Shown piece after piece: positions 21,846 through 33,406 of a stretch of DNA of 64,000 bases (positions are counted from its first letter, which is position 1; every line of letters starts with the position of its first letter). The notes under the pieces are model-generated. The model was given only the letters and a program-made list of their open reading frames with translations, did not search any database and had not been told where the DNA came from. Made by a program: the position numbers and the translations under genes. The stretch spans positions 1 through 64,000 of the forward strand of contig JAUIRK010000008.1 in assembly GCA_030549495.1 (NCBI GenBank). Reading direction: 5' to 3'. Source of the stretch: Nectonema munidae (taxonomy: Eukaryota; Nematomorpha; Nectonematoida; Nectonematidae).

Positions 21846-22874
21846 GATATATACTTTTCTCCATCTAACTCACTTGAATGTATGACCGACCATTAAATTA
21901 AAAGTAATTAAGATGATGCAAAAAGAAACAAATTAAATTAAAGCGAAACCTGATAGAAAAAATTAGTGGAGTTGATTGAAGTTGAGTTTTTTTGAAAAAA
22001 TAAATTTGATTTTTCTACATCATCTTTGCTTGAATTATAACCAAGAGATAAAATGCGTGTGTTGACGAGTAAATTTATGATTATCACAAAATCTTCAAAA
22101 AAAAAGAATAAAAGTTAAAATTATAGTTATTGGTGAAAACCTTAAGTTTATGGTTACTATTGAAATATTGCATAATTTCAAATAGTAAAGAAATTTATAA
22201 TAGATCCTCAAAAATTTTATGATAGAGGATATTCAAAAAAGACAAGTTTTGGAATAGATTATCAATCTTATTTAAAATATTTGCTTAAAATTGATTTCTA
22301 AGGACATTATCATCTTAATTGTTGGATAATTGGGTGTTAACTATATTTTTATAAAATCATTTGGAAACAAATGAAGTTTAGGACTATATATTGCAAGATT
22401 ACTATGCATTTATTCAAAAATTTTAACACAAATTATCTCTATTTTATACATTTTATGTAAAAATTTCGTGCTTAATTTATCTTTAAAATATTATACAGAA
22501 TTTTTTTTCAGTTTTTTACGCAACCACCTCAAATTTGCCGCGATCCTTTGAAAAAGGAGTGAAATTTTTTACCATATTTCCAAATTAAATATCGCCCTAT
22601 ACTTTTTTCCCATTTTCCATTTTTAAAAGAAGGTAAAATGCATATAACCCGATAAAATAAAAAAAACTTAGACCCAAAGGCTGTTTTCAGTCTTACAAAA
22701 TTTGCAATTTTCAATCTGAATTTCGTGATATCTCAATTCTACCAAGAATAGTCTTTTTATAACGATTTATTACTCTGCTTTCCTCATTTCTAAAAAGTGA
22801 CTTCATCACAACACAAAGGAAATGAAATTTTTTATTCTGCTTTGCTAGCTCTAATTTTTACATCCCACGTTTCT
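21846..22874. other. AT-rich DNA, no gene seen
   Basis: No coding frame or defined repeat was recognised in this interval. Confidence 0.35.
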
Positions 22875-22878
22875 TTAA

Positions 22879-22992
22879 CCCTTTGAGGATTAGTGTGACA
22901 CTGGTGAAAAAAGAAATACATACATACAAATACAAAAATGAAAGGAAAATGAAAGCAGACGATTATTCTTCAAGATTCTGGTCCTCAAAGGG
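22879..22992. mobile_element. piggyBac-type mini-MITE with TTAA sites
   Basis: The left end is TTAA|CCCTTTGAGGA and the right end is TCCTCAAAGGG|TTAA. This gives perfect 10-bp ends (CCCTTTGAGG) and a TTAA duplication at 22875-22878 and 22993-22996. It is 114 bp and noncoding. It shares the motif GCAGACGA with the element at 49181-49311. Confidence 0.75.
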
Positions 22993-22996
22993 TTAA

Positions 22997-25549
22997 GGCC
23001 AAATCTACTATTTTATATAAGCATTTTAATAGCTATAGACAAAAAATTCCTTCGATATAATGTTTGTTCTTTGAATATCGACTAAATTTAATCATGAAAG
23101 TTAAAATTTTACACGATAAAAATTAGTGCTATCATACTTATTTTCACCAAAAAAGTTAATTAAAATATTATAACATCAAGGAACACCTTTAAGATCTATA
23201 AATCTAAAAAATAATAAAAAATAGGTTGATTTAATTCATTGATTTGATTGGTTATTTAAATCAAAACAAAAAAAACTCCATTATATTTTCAAATAAAAGG
23301 GTCAAACGTGGAATATTTTGATTCAATTTTGAACTAAGAACACTTATTGATCGGAAAATTTTGTATAGAGGTCAATGACCTTATTCGGGTTATAAATTAT
23401 TTATCTTTATACAACCTTTTTTCAGATAAAAAGGTCAGCTTTGTATTCAGGATGAAATTTTATCATAAAATATTCTATTATAAAAATTTTAAAAATATTT
23501 TGGTCGGTTTTAGTAGTTTGGATACGAAATATAACCAATATATCATGAAATTTAAGACGATATTTTCCTACCAACGACATTACATATTTAAAATTGTTCA
23601 TTATTTTACCCAAATTTATTTTTTCAAATTTATTATCAATGACCCAATTTAATTATTTTATATATGGCGAATTCATTGAATGAAAACTGCATATTTGATT
23701 TGGCATGCCGTGTAAATATTGAAGGTTTAAAAAAATATCATGTCATCAATTTTATTTAAGAAATAGAGTTTGAGTGGTTAAGTGAAAAAATTTATTGAAT
23801 TTAACTAATAAAATATTAGGATGATATAGATTGTGCCAATATTATAGGTTTATCTACTTTTTATCGCTATCAGTCCGATATTTATAAATCCATTTTCACG
23901 AACCGCTATAGTTATCTGACACTAACCGCAAATGGGCCTTAGTATTTTCAGCGATTTTGTTATCAATGACGATAATGTTTTTTTTAATATATTTTCACAA
24001 ATTTAACTTTTTCCTATTGGTGGCTTTGGCATAAGTTACTTGCCATAAATTTAAAATTAATTACTTCTTGCATGTTTTAACTAAACTCTACCAGAGTAAG
24101 AAATAGGAAAAAAGTTCAATTTGTGAAAATATATTCTTCAAAATCATTTGATAAAAGAAGCATATGAAAAATTTCATTTTATGAAAATATATTCTAAAAT
24201 CATTTAAACAGTGCTTATGCAAAAAAGCATAATTTTTACACAAATGTCGCCAAATTTATTTATACCGAAATCAAACACAGAACAAACTTTCTTATAAAAA
24301 GTTAAGAAAGTTTCACAATCGTGTCTACCTTTTATATCAAATCATATATGCAGATAAATCAGGATATAAAATGCGTATTAGTGGATTTGTCTCACATCTT
24401 GATACTCTTACGGATTCGGAAGATAGTGACTGAGAATTATTAGGGTTGTCTCCTATCTCCAACCCCTTGAGGTTTTAGATTAGACTGATATATATTTTTT
24501 AGGTAATAGAAAGTGTGTAGAATTAGCGCGAAGTAAATGCGACCATAAATAAGAGTGAATATAAACAAACAAATAAATATAACATTTAGTAGTATATGCA
24601 ACTATAGGAATCGTAAGTTCTCTTGTATTCAATCATCAGCAATGACCATGCATCCTTTCAAAGACCAGTTTCGGCTATTAAAGCTTCACAAGTTCCACTT
24701 TGCTTCTCCAAACAAACTGACAATTTTAGCTCTCTTCGTGAAGTTTTACCTGCTGATTATACCTTTTCAAGTTCAAATTCGTTTCAAGTTCGCAATAAGA
24801 AAATTCAAATTAGAAAAAATAAAAGAAATCTTTATACATTTATTTTAATCAAGATATAAATTACAAAAACTTCTTTTTTACTAAAAATAATTAAAATTTT
24901 ATTTTATAAGAATATTTCAAAATTCATTTTTCATATTTGAAATTTTTGGGAGCAATCCTTAAATTTTGGCCATAAATTTATTGCAGTTATTAGGGCTTAC
25001 ACTTCCAATAGCTTCAGAAGCATTTTTTCTAATTCCCAAAGCCTATACTTAGAAAGAGAGGATTATTTCCTTGTTTCAAAGTAAATCTGTTGTTTCAGCT
25101 ACTTTCAGTTTCCCTATATTTTTTATAATTGCATAGAAAAAATTTCTATTAGATTAAACATTAAGCTATATGAGCCTAATTTAACATAGGAAATATAAAA
25201 GAAGATGTTAATTTTTGAAAGAAGCTTATAAAATAAAATCGTATATATTTTTTAGTGAAAAATATTGTTTTATTGTAGTCTAATTTGATTTTAAAATAAA
25301 TGTATAAAACTTCATTTTATATTTTGAATAAAGTAATTCCTAAAATATTTCAGATATTAGCAAACAAAAATTTTGAATATTCTAAGTTTCGAGATGAACT
25401 TGCTTAGTGCGTAAAGTATATACTTAAAAATACACATTGTATGCAAAATTATAATAAGAATTTAGTAGTATAAAGTGCAAGTAAAAATAACATTTAAGTT
25501 TTTCTGTCCATTGATTATTATAAGAACAATCAAAGTATTTGGAAATATG
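22997..25549. other. AT-rich DNA with a dispersed short repeat
   Basis: No gene was recognised. One degenerate unit of a 60-bp repeat (ATTATTAGGGTTGTCTCC...CCCCTTGAGGTTTTAGA) lies at about 24409-24472; two more are at 25565-25680. Several frames of 60-100 codons exist but are biased by AT content. Confidence 0.35.
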
Positions 25550-25564
25550 TAATTGATATGATGA

Positions 25565-25680
25565 AAAAATATGAGAGGGTGTCACACGTCTTCATCCTTT
25601 TGAGGTTTCAGAAGTTAGCAACTAAGAATTATGAAGGGTTGTCTCCCGTGTCAAGCCTCTTAAGATTTTGGAAGATATTT
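25565..25680. repeat. Two units of a repeat of about 60 bp
   Basis: Adjacent units share GGGTGTCACACGTCTTCATC versus GGGTTGTCTCCCGTGTCAAG, and TTTTGAGGTTTCAGAAGTTA versus TCTTAAGATTTTGGAAGATA. A third unit is at 24409-24472. They look like scattered pieces of a minisatellite. Confidence 0.5.
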
Positions 25681-25763
25681 ATAAATAATCCTATAGTCAA
25701 GGCATCACGAATCCCATTTGGAGCAATGAAAAAGAAATACAATTACAAAGCCGGCCAAATAAA

Positions 25764-26207
25764 ATGACATTTCATGAAAAATGGGAAAAAATCTCACAAA
25801 AAAATTGGGTTGTAAGGAATGTATTTGTCATTAGAGGAGTTGGCATTCTTGCACCGAAGAGAGAAGAGCAATTCGTTGGGAATGAGGCAGGCAGGCGAGG
25901 AGCGTCAATCAAAAGGCTTTTTTCTTTGAGTGCAAGCTCAATCTTTGTTCACTCCAAGAAAGACGTTTTACCGAAACTGCATCCTTATTTTCGTCATCAT
26001 CACAGCGTGAGTGAGAGAAATAAATCATTTTTTCAACGCCAACTCACTTTCCTAGTAGTTGAGTGTGGCGAAAGAAATTTTGGTCTTTTTTGGCCTTGTG
26101 CCTACATTCAAAAGTTATGGCAAAGTTTTATTACTCTTCTCCATTTATCAAAATGTAAGCGCGTTTCGGTTGGAAATCGTGACAAATTAAAACATGGCTT
26201 GAATTGA
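25764..26207 (+). other. Open frame of 147 codons in a less AT-rich island
   Basis: An ATG frame stays open for 147 codons (MTFHEKWEKISQKNW...). It crosses a local GC-richer island with GCAGGCAGGCGAGGAGCGTC. I recognise no domain, signal peptide or membrane segment, and composition is only partly protein-like. The island might instead be a promoter or noncoding exon. It may not be a gene. Confidence 0.2.
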
Positions 26208-27088
26208 ATTTACGATTGCAAAAAAAGGAAATATTAAAAAAAGTGTACTTTGTTTGTTTTTCGTTTTTTTCTTCATTATCTTTGAAGCATTTTTGTTAGG
26301 ATCGCACCTCTTTAAATCTTTTGTCCTGTCACATGAAAGACTTATTTATCACCCTCTTCAAAGAGATGGAAGTTATCAATTCGCATAAGCTCTCTTTATA
26401 TACACAATACACTCATAAGTTTGAAGCGCTTGTCAAGAGGCTAGAACTAAAACTACAAAATTATGCAAATTCGAAAATACAACAAAATCAAATTATAATG
26501 ATTATGAACAACAAGATGATGATATATAGAAGAAGAATTCTGAATTTCACGAAAGAGCATACATTAATTTCATTTTTAAAAAAGTTTTGACAGAAAATAC
26601 ATTCTTAATAATTTATAATACTTCAAAGTGGCATTGAAGTACGGCACCAAGAATATAAAATAGCTTTTATGATTATTATATAAAAATTGTTTAAAAATAA
26701 TATTAATCTAATTTGCATCTTAAATTATTACTAACTAATCATGAATCTAATTAACTGAATACACGAGCGAAGTCCGCAGGGCGAGGATCGAGGAGCAATT
26801 TCCTTATGTGCCTCCTCCAAATCCTCATTGAAATTTTACTTTTATTTTTACAATTTATGATAAATTTTATTTAAAAAGTTTATATTTTTATTATTTTTTA
26901 GTTCCTTCAAAATTCTCACTCAAACATATTTAAATTATAAACAAAAAACCCATTAATTTTATAAACTATATATTTTTACATTCTTTCAACTGAAATTTTC
27001 TTTTATTCTTTCACATTTTTCAAGCGCCCCCCCCTTTTCCAAGAAGGTCGATTTTTCTCAAAATCTAGTAATTTTTTATTTAATTTTC
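26208..27088. other. Noncoding DNA, nothing firm
   Basis: A short GC-rich phrase (GAGCGAAGTCCGCAGGGCGA) at about 26765 stands out in AT-rich DNA and may be a transposon end, but no partner was found. A poly-C run lies at about 27026-27033. Confidence 0.3.
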
Positions 27089-27089
27089 A

Positions 27090-27240
27090 TGATGGTATAC
27101 ATATATGAGCCTCAATGCTTGTTAGGGTGTACTACACTCAGCTTGACAGTTAAAGGTTATGAGTTCGATGCGCAAAGTTCCCCACTTTTAAATTAAAATC
27201 TGAAATTACTTTGATTAATCATGCTCATGCGAGCATATAG
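27090..27240 (+). mobile_element. SINE-like sequence with tRNA-type B box
   Basis: A TGCTTGTTAGGGTGTACT segment resembling an A box and GGTTATGAGTTCGATGC resembling a B box lie about 30 bp apart, as in tRNA-derived SINEs. A tail phrase GCGAGCATATAGC also occurs at about 54760, suggesting a dispersed family. No target duplication was identified. Confidence 0.4.
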
Positions 27241-27307
27241 CAAACAATTTAAAATGCGTTGATATTCCCATATATGTTGAATATTCTGAATATACTAGTG
27301 ACATTTG

Positions 27308-27413
27308 TTTTTCATAAAAATCGCTTAAATGGCAAAATCTTTTCTAGAAAAATTCTAAAGTATCCAAAATTTGACAAGGGGCACTTTTCAAAAATTAAAA
27401 ATGGCGCTCTCAT
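27308..27413 (+). repeat. Dispersed repeat, copy in + orientation
   Basis: About 110 bp (CATAAAAATCGCTTAAATGG ... AAAATGGCGCTCTCATT) are repeated in reverse orientation at 46217-46342 with few differences beyond two short indels. No element ends were defined. Confidence 0.75.
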
Positions 27414-27900
27414 TTCTGTGAAATGGGCATTTGCCTATTTTTTAGAGATAAAAAACTTCTACCAAACTAAATTTTTGTAATGTCAAAAAATTTGAGATTT
27501 TTAAGATCCAAAACACTTATTTAGAAAAAAAGGATTTACATATAACGGCACATTTAAAGGTATTTTCAACTTAGTGGTTCTCTTTATTTTCTATCAAAAT
27601 GGAAAAAATAAATCTCTGAATCAATGGGTGCCTTCATTGTAAAATTTAAATAAAAATTGAAAGGATCAAAACGAAAACAAAAAACGAGCCCCACAATTTT
27701 CCTCATTTTTTTACCCCTACTGACTCTTAAATTGTAAAATTATTTATAAAAGTCTTTTGTTGTTAACTTAAAGTATAGGAAGAAAAATAACTCTAAACTA
27801 TTAATATTTGAAGGCAGAAAAACAATGTAAAATTGAGATGTTTATTTCGGCTTTTTCTTTGAAACCAAAATAGAATGACCCTACAAATAAAGAAATATCA

Positions 27901-28552
27901 AATAATTGAGTGATTTTTTTCAAAGTTTTTTTTAATCAAAAAAAACTTCTAAAGTTAAAATAATGAGTTTAGAACAGTATAAATGGAGGCTTTAAAGTAA
28001 AACAATACCTTAAAAACTATATAATATAAGGGGAAAAAAATTTATAACAAATATAAAAAATGAAAAAAATTGTAAAAAATTTAAAAAAAAAGTAATTTTT
28101 TCAAAGTTTTTTTTAAGTTGAAATAATGAGTTTAGAACAGTATAAATGGAGGCTTGAAAGTAAAACAATACCTTAAAAACTATATAATATAAGGGGAAAA
28201 AATTTATAACAAATATAAAAAATGAAAAAAATTGTAAAAAATTTAAAAAAAAAGTAATTTTTTCAAAGTTTTTTTTAAGTTGAAATAATGAATTTAGAAC
28301 AGTATAAATGGAGGCTTGAAAGTAAAACAATACCTTAAAAACTATATAATATAAGGGGAAAAAATTTATAACAAATATAAAAAATGAAAAAATTGTAAAA
28401 AAAAAAAAAGTAATTTTTACAAAGTTTTTTTTAAGTTAAAATAATGAGTTTAGAACAGTATAAATGGAGGCTTGAAAGTAAAACAATACCTTAAAAACTA
28501 TACAATATAAGGGGAAAAAATGTATAACAAATATAAAAAATGAAAAAAATTG
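27901..28552. repeat. Satellite-like array, unit about 160 bp
   Basis: Four units begin with TAATGAGTTTAGAACAGTAT at about 27961, 28124, 28286 and 28442, giving spacings of about 163, 162 and 156 bp. Units are highly similar, differing mainly in poly-A lengths. The flanks cut into partial units. It is a tandem array of recent origin; the apparent frame on the minus strand is only the repeat read without stops. Confidence 0.85.
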
Positions 28553-29097
28553 GAAGCTTTATTAGTGATATTGCTAACTAGTTTCGAAGTATAAACTCCC
28601 TTTTCAAGGCAAATATATATAAATGATAAAATAGAAATTTTTATTCAAAAATTTTAAAATAAAAATTGGAAAACTTTATACAATTGAATACAATCTTACA
28701 TTTTTCCCTTCCAAAACTCATCGAGTCTGTTTTTAAAAACATTCAAAGAAGGGGCACCCTCGCATTACATACCCCGTGCATTTTCTCCGCGACACAGTTA
28801 TTTTTGCATTTTATAGGAAACTTTCAATGAACGAAAACCATATGAAGTAAACGTAAATTTCCAAAAACAACCAGTGGATCGATTAAAGAAAAAATTATGC
28901 AAAAAATTATTATTACTACTTAAAATTTTGATTACATTCACAAAATTAACACCAAAATTATAGATGGCGTTAATCTAATATTGTGTACGGGCACTTTAAA
29001 ATATAAACCTTTGAAAAAATTTTATATTAGAAACTAAGTAAAAAAATAGAATTAAATTTTATTTATTTTTTTATAAAAGAGTAATAAAAAAAACTTT
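28553..29097. other. Noncoding DNA between satellite and piggyBac
   Basis: No gene seen. The left end of the piggyBac element should lie here, but I could not find a convincing TTAA-flanked terminus. Confidence 0.3.
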
Positions 29098-30829
29098 TCA
29101 TATACAACTTGAGCAGGTAGTTTTTGAATGGTTCTTGCAGATGAAACGAGAACACTTAGAACAAGTTCTTGTTTTATTTCTTTTATTCAAACATATATAG
29201 CAAGCCCCTCTTTTTGAACTTGATTCTTCATTTGTATCATCTTTATATCCATAAAAAGATAATAAAAACTTACTTTGTATAGGAAGTTCAAGAATTGTTG
29301 CTCTCACTTTCATGCATTCTTCAGCCAGACGAAAACAAAGATTTTTTATAAAAAATTTTCTACCACTTTGTTTAGAGTTGGGAAAATTTTCGGGTAAGTT
29401 GTATCGTGATACAATCCATGTGTTAAGACAAGTAATGTCTAAATAATTACAGAATGCTGCTAAAGGCCATCTTCTACATGGTTTGTATGATCTGTAGTTT
29501 CTTATCATCCTATTAGCAGCATCTACCCCTGATTTAAATTTGTTGTAGTAAAGTAAACTTACAGGTTTAGAATGTTCTCCCATTGTTTCTATGTTTTTAT
29601 GTTGGGACGATAAAACGTAAACTACTTTAAAGTTTTTTCTGGCATGTCTCCTAGGTATGTAAGCACTAAGAGAGGCATAGTCCGAATAAACTGTTTTACT
29701 TTCGCATTCAGCAAGTTTTAAGGTCTTGAGATAATCAGCTTTCAATATTCTTGGGATGAATCTTTTGTTTCCGTTTACAGTACCACATAGAGTTATATCT
29801 TTTGTTTGACACCAAACTACTAAATCATGGCTGGTAAAAAATCTATCTGTGAAAATACCACATCCAGAAGAGACTTGAGTATCTTCAATAAGCCTTTTAC
29901 AAATATTTATGGCTGAAAAATAAGTACGGTCTGACAGACCAGAAATATAAATTTCTGGCATCAAACAGTAATAATATTAAGCATCGTTTATATGATAATA
30001 TTTCAGGCCATAGTGACCCGGCTTTTTAGGATCATATATTTTCAACGGACAACGTCCTCTAAAGCTGACAAGTTGTTCATCTATAGTTAAGTGTGAGTGA
30101 GGTGTCCAGTAAAATGAAAAAACCTTACGAAAATGATCATGTATTTTTCTTATTGGACTTAACTTATCATTTTTATCTCTTTCACTTTTATCATCAAATG
30201 TAATAAAAATATGTATAAGTGTAAACATATTTCTGCCTATGCACGCTCTTAAAAAGGGATTTCCATGAGAAGAAAAAAGATCTGATATTTTAACCTTCTG
30301 GTCACCGTTTTGCCCAACATAGAGTATTGAAGAAAAATATGAAAGCAAATGAAAGATCTGAAAATTGTGATAGAACGTCTTTAAATTCAAGTGTTTAGGC
30401 ATAGGAGACCTAAAATATTTAGTCTTACTACATAAAATAAAAAGAAAAAACTTACGAGTAGTTTTTCCCCATCTTGTTCAAAGTCATCTCATAAATATAT
30501 GTGATCAAATTGACGTCAAAGAACAATTTAAATATTTCTAAAATGTCTTTCGTTCTTTTCATTGTTCCCTTAGGGCCAGGTGGATCTCTTATGGTGTTTC
30601 TTATATTTGTCCTAGGAGTTCTGCCAAAGATTGAAGAACTTGATTCCCATGAAAAAATAGTCTTGTCAGGCGCAATTAAACTAACGTCAATAACTTCTGT
30701 AGTCTCTGAACATGAGGATTCAGAACTTGAAAAAGAACTTACATCAGAGTCAGATTCGGAGAAACTCAAATCAACAGATGAGGAGGAAGCAGAAGAACTC
30801 ATACACAATTTTGAAAAGAGGAAAAACAA
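29098..30829 (-). pseudogene. piggyBac transposase, few lesions (PGBD4-like)
   Basis: Read on the minus strand, the protein has an acidic Ser-rich N-terminus (from about 30802, MSSSASSSSVDLSFSESDSD). Next comes a region with PRTNIRNTIRDPPGPKG, then the DDD core: HLTIDEQLVSFRGRCPLKIY (first Asp), GCGIFTDRFFTSHDLVVW (second) and FKSGVDAANRMIRNYRSYKP (third). It ends in a cysteine-rich zinc finger, ACYICLNKRNKTRTCSKCSR then CKNH...CSSCI. One in-frame stop (29977-29979) interrupts GLKYYHINDA/YYYCLMPEIY. A second break lies at 30403-30452, where GTAAGT and TAG/AG could be a short intron or a small decay. The transposase would excise and insert its element at TTAA. Its few lesions suggest recent activity. 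Confidence 0.85.
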
Positions 30830-30978
30830 TGAGGGAAAACGAAAGAAAGAAAAACAGGAGAAACCGCAATGGGAAAGCGAACGAGATCAAACGAGAAAAA
30901 AACAATAGGAGTGAAGAAAGCAGAATTGTATGGAATGAAACTATAAATTCAATCCAATAACGAAAGAATCAATAATTA

Positions 30979-33403
30979 CACTGGTCAACACAATATTTTT
31001 GGCAGGCAAAGTGAGACTGGTTTCTGGGGTTTTCAAGGGCGCTGAATCCGAATCTGACATTTGTTTTTTCAAGTTGGCTCTAGTTTTGGAGATATCACAG
31101 GGGGGTCGTTCGTCTGAAATCACCCATTCGCGACCATAACTAAACGTACAAAAAACGGCTAAATAGTGCAAAAATGTCAGATATTGATTTTTATGATAAT
31201 CTAAAACCACAAAGACAGGTAAAATCTCAATCAACAAGTTAAGTTAGATATAACATCATTTCATTTATCCTATAATAACTGAACCTTTTCATAGATTTCG
31301 AGAATATACAAAAAATTTGCTAAAAATTTCTGAATTTTAATGCAAAGCATTTATTATACACTAGATTCTTAGTTACAATGAACACACAAAACAATATTTT
31401 ATTCACAAAAGTGAAATTGACGTTTATACGATTTTCGCTTGTGACAACTTTCGGACAGTCTCTCAAAAGGTTCCAGCAGTAGTCTGCCATCATGTCTCAT
31501 CCCATTTGCCTTGATACCTCTCTTCCATTGTTTTGATGTCTTGATGGAATCTCTCTCCTTGCTCCTCACTGTAATCACCAAGATTACCAGGAAATCTGTC
31601 GAGGTGGCTAAACAAGAAATGAACTTTAATGCTCACATTTGCCCCTAGTTTTTCGTATGCAGTAAGCATCTTACGACCAATTGCTTGTAATTATCAGCTT
31701 TGTGATTTCCCAAAAAGTTTGTCACTACATCTGTGAAGGACACCCAAGCATTTAACTCAACCCTGTTCATATGATTAGTGAAGTCAGAATCCCTCATGAG
31801 CGTTCGAATCTGAGGTCCATCGAAGATGCCACCTTTAGCTTTTTCGATGGAAAGACCTGGAAATTGCCTGCATATGTACTTGAAGCAATCCCCATCTTTG
31901 TTCAACGCCTTAACAAACTGCTTCATGAGCCCTAGTTTTATGTGCAATGGAGGGAAGATGATTCTATCCCTGGGTACCAAAGGCTCATTGATGACGTTGG
32001 CTGTGCCGACTTCGAGACTTTCTCGTTCTGGCCAGTTCTCCCTTCTCCAGTGCTGGTTTCTTGCTCTGCTATCCCACAAACAAAGAAAGCAGGGATACTT
32101 TGTGTACCCACTTTGCTGACCAAGCAGAAAATTCACCATTTTCAAGTCCACACAAATCAGCCATTTATGAGTGTTGTAATTTAGTTTTTCAAGAACAAAT
32201 TGGATACCATCATACTCTTCTTTCATCTTGGTAGAATGGCCAATTGGTACAGGAGCAAACTTATTGCCATTATGCAAAAGTACAACTTTTAGACTTGATT
32301 TCGAGCTATCTATAAAGAGACGCCAATCTGCTGGGTCATATGACGAGATCCCCATGCAGTTAAGAAGTGCAGAAACGTCATTACAAAAGACCAGGTCATC
32401 TTCTTTAGAAAAGAAACGAAGCAAGCTGCCTTCCCTTGTCCTATAGTATGTTACTTTTGTGCCAGAATCAAGAATGTTTTTCTCTTGGAGTCGTGATGCA
32501 AGAACTTCAGACTGCTCCTTCGACAAACAAAGGTCTCGCAATAGGTCATTAAGTTCAGATTGATTGAAAAGCTGAGGGCCATTTGAGGGTTCTTCATAGT
32601 CACTACAGTTATCACCACTTGATATTGAAAGATCAGTTGGAATCTCTTCGGTTTCATCGATTTCAGGCAGACTGGTGAAAACAGGCACAGGTAGATCCTC
32701 AGAGTGCGCAACAGGACGGATAGCAGAATCCAGGCTCGGATACTGCCAATTTGCTTTCTTGTGCTTGTTAAACCCCGTCATATCATTGATACAGAAGTAG
32801 CAGTCATCAAAATGATTCTTGGGCTCTCTCCACACCATTGGTACAGCAAACTTCAACTTCAGCTTACCATTGGTCCAACCGCGGAGACTTTCTACACAGG
32901 TTTTGCACACCATATGTGGGGCCCAAGACTTATCTTGGTCACCTAGTTTCATATCGAAGTATGCTTTGTACGCCCTCTTGACAAAGTCTGTAATATTCCT
33001 CTTTTGTTGTGCCATCATATACTGTCCACAGATGTAACAAAAGACATCCGGTTCATATCTACAACGTCTTTTAGAAGAACTCATTTTCTCTCTGGAACTC
33101 ATTTTCAACTCTGGAATAAAAAAGGAAAAGAATTAAAAAGAAAATTCTTAAATACTGTTTTAAAAACACTACATACATAATAATTATTATGTATTTTCTG
33201 ATATTATTATTTACTGCTTCTATATTGAAGTATTTCAGGGAGAATTTTAGCAGTTTAGGCTTATTTGAGGCTATCAGTATCTTCTAAACTAGAGCCAATC
33301 AGACAAAACCAATGTTATATTCGTAATCAGCGACCTTCAAAACCCCAGAAAACACTCCTAGATGGTCTGCCAAAGAAAAAAAATAAAAATTTGTTGACCA
33401 GTG
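30979..33403 (-). mobile_element. CACTG-ended DNA transposon (CMC/Chapaev-like), copy 1
   Basis: Inverted ends of about 120 bp both start CACTGGTCAACA: 30979-31100 on the left and 33403-33275 on the right. They share TCTGGGGTTTTNAAGG, CGCTGA and TTGGCTCTAGTTT. A TTA duplication borders them (30976-30978 and 33404-33406). The element is 2425 bp, GC-richer than its surroundings, and carries a single gene on the minus strand. CACTA/CACTG ends with 3-bp duplications are typical of the CMC (CACTA-Mirage-Chapaev) superfamily; that assignment is inferred. It stands close to the 5' side of the piggyBac gene. Confidence 0.8.
31337..33108 (-). CDS. Putative CMC/Chapaev-like transposase, CxxC-rich
   Basis: The main frame (33108-31645) codes 487 residues. 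Three CxxC pairs (C24/C27, C68/C71, C103/C106) make an N-terminal zinc-binding module. An acidic linker follows, then a core with LFIDSS (D267), WLICVDLKMVNFLLGQQSGY (D321), PCFLCLWDSR (C340/C343) and PPLHIKLGLM (H389). A frame change near 31650 leads to KVHFLFSHLDRFPGNLGDYS, EEQGERFHQDIKTMEERYQG and, after another near 31494, MMADYCWNLLRD; the older copy at 42.5-44.3 kb has the same order. An RNase-H-like DDE fold with D267, D321 and the Glu of EEQGERFHQ is my inference. No intron is evident. The two frame changes make this copy probably inactive or recently broken. Confidence 0.75.
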
Positions 33404-33406
33404 TTA

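Noticed and set aside
28010-28330. 106-codon minus-strand frame with an internal duplication
   Set aside because: It is the satellite of about 160 bp read twice; the frame exists only because the unit length is divisible by three.
30501-30960. Plus-strand frame of 135 codons ending in a Lys/Arg/Glu-rich stretch
   Set aside because: It is mostly antisense to the acidic N-terminus of the piggyBac transposase; the charged tail is purine-rich noncoding sequence.
31826-33037. Several plus-strand frames of 60-97 codons across 31.8-33.0 kb
   Set aside because: They are antisense shadows of the 487-codon CxxC-rich protein gene.
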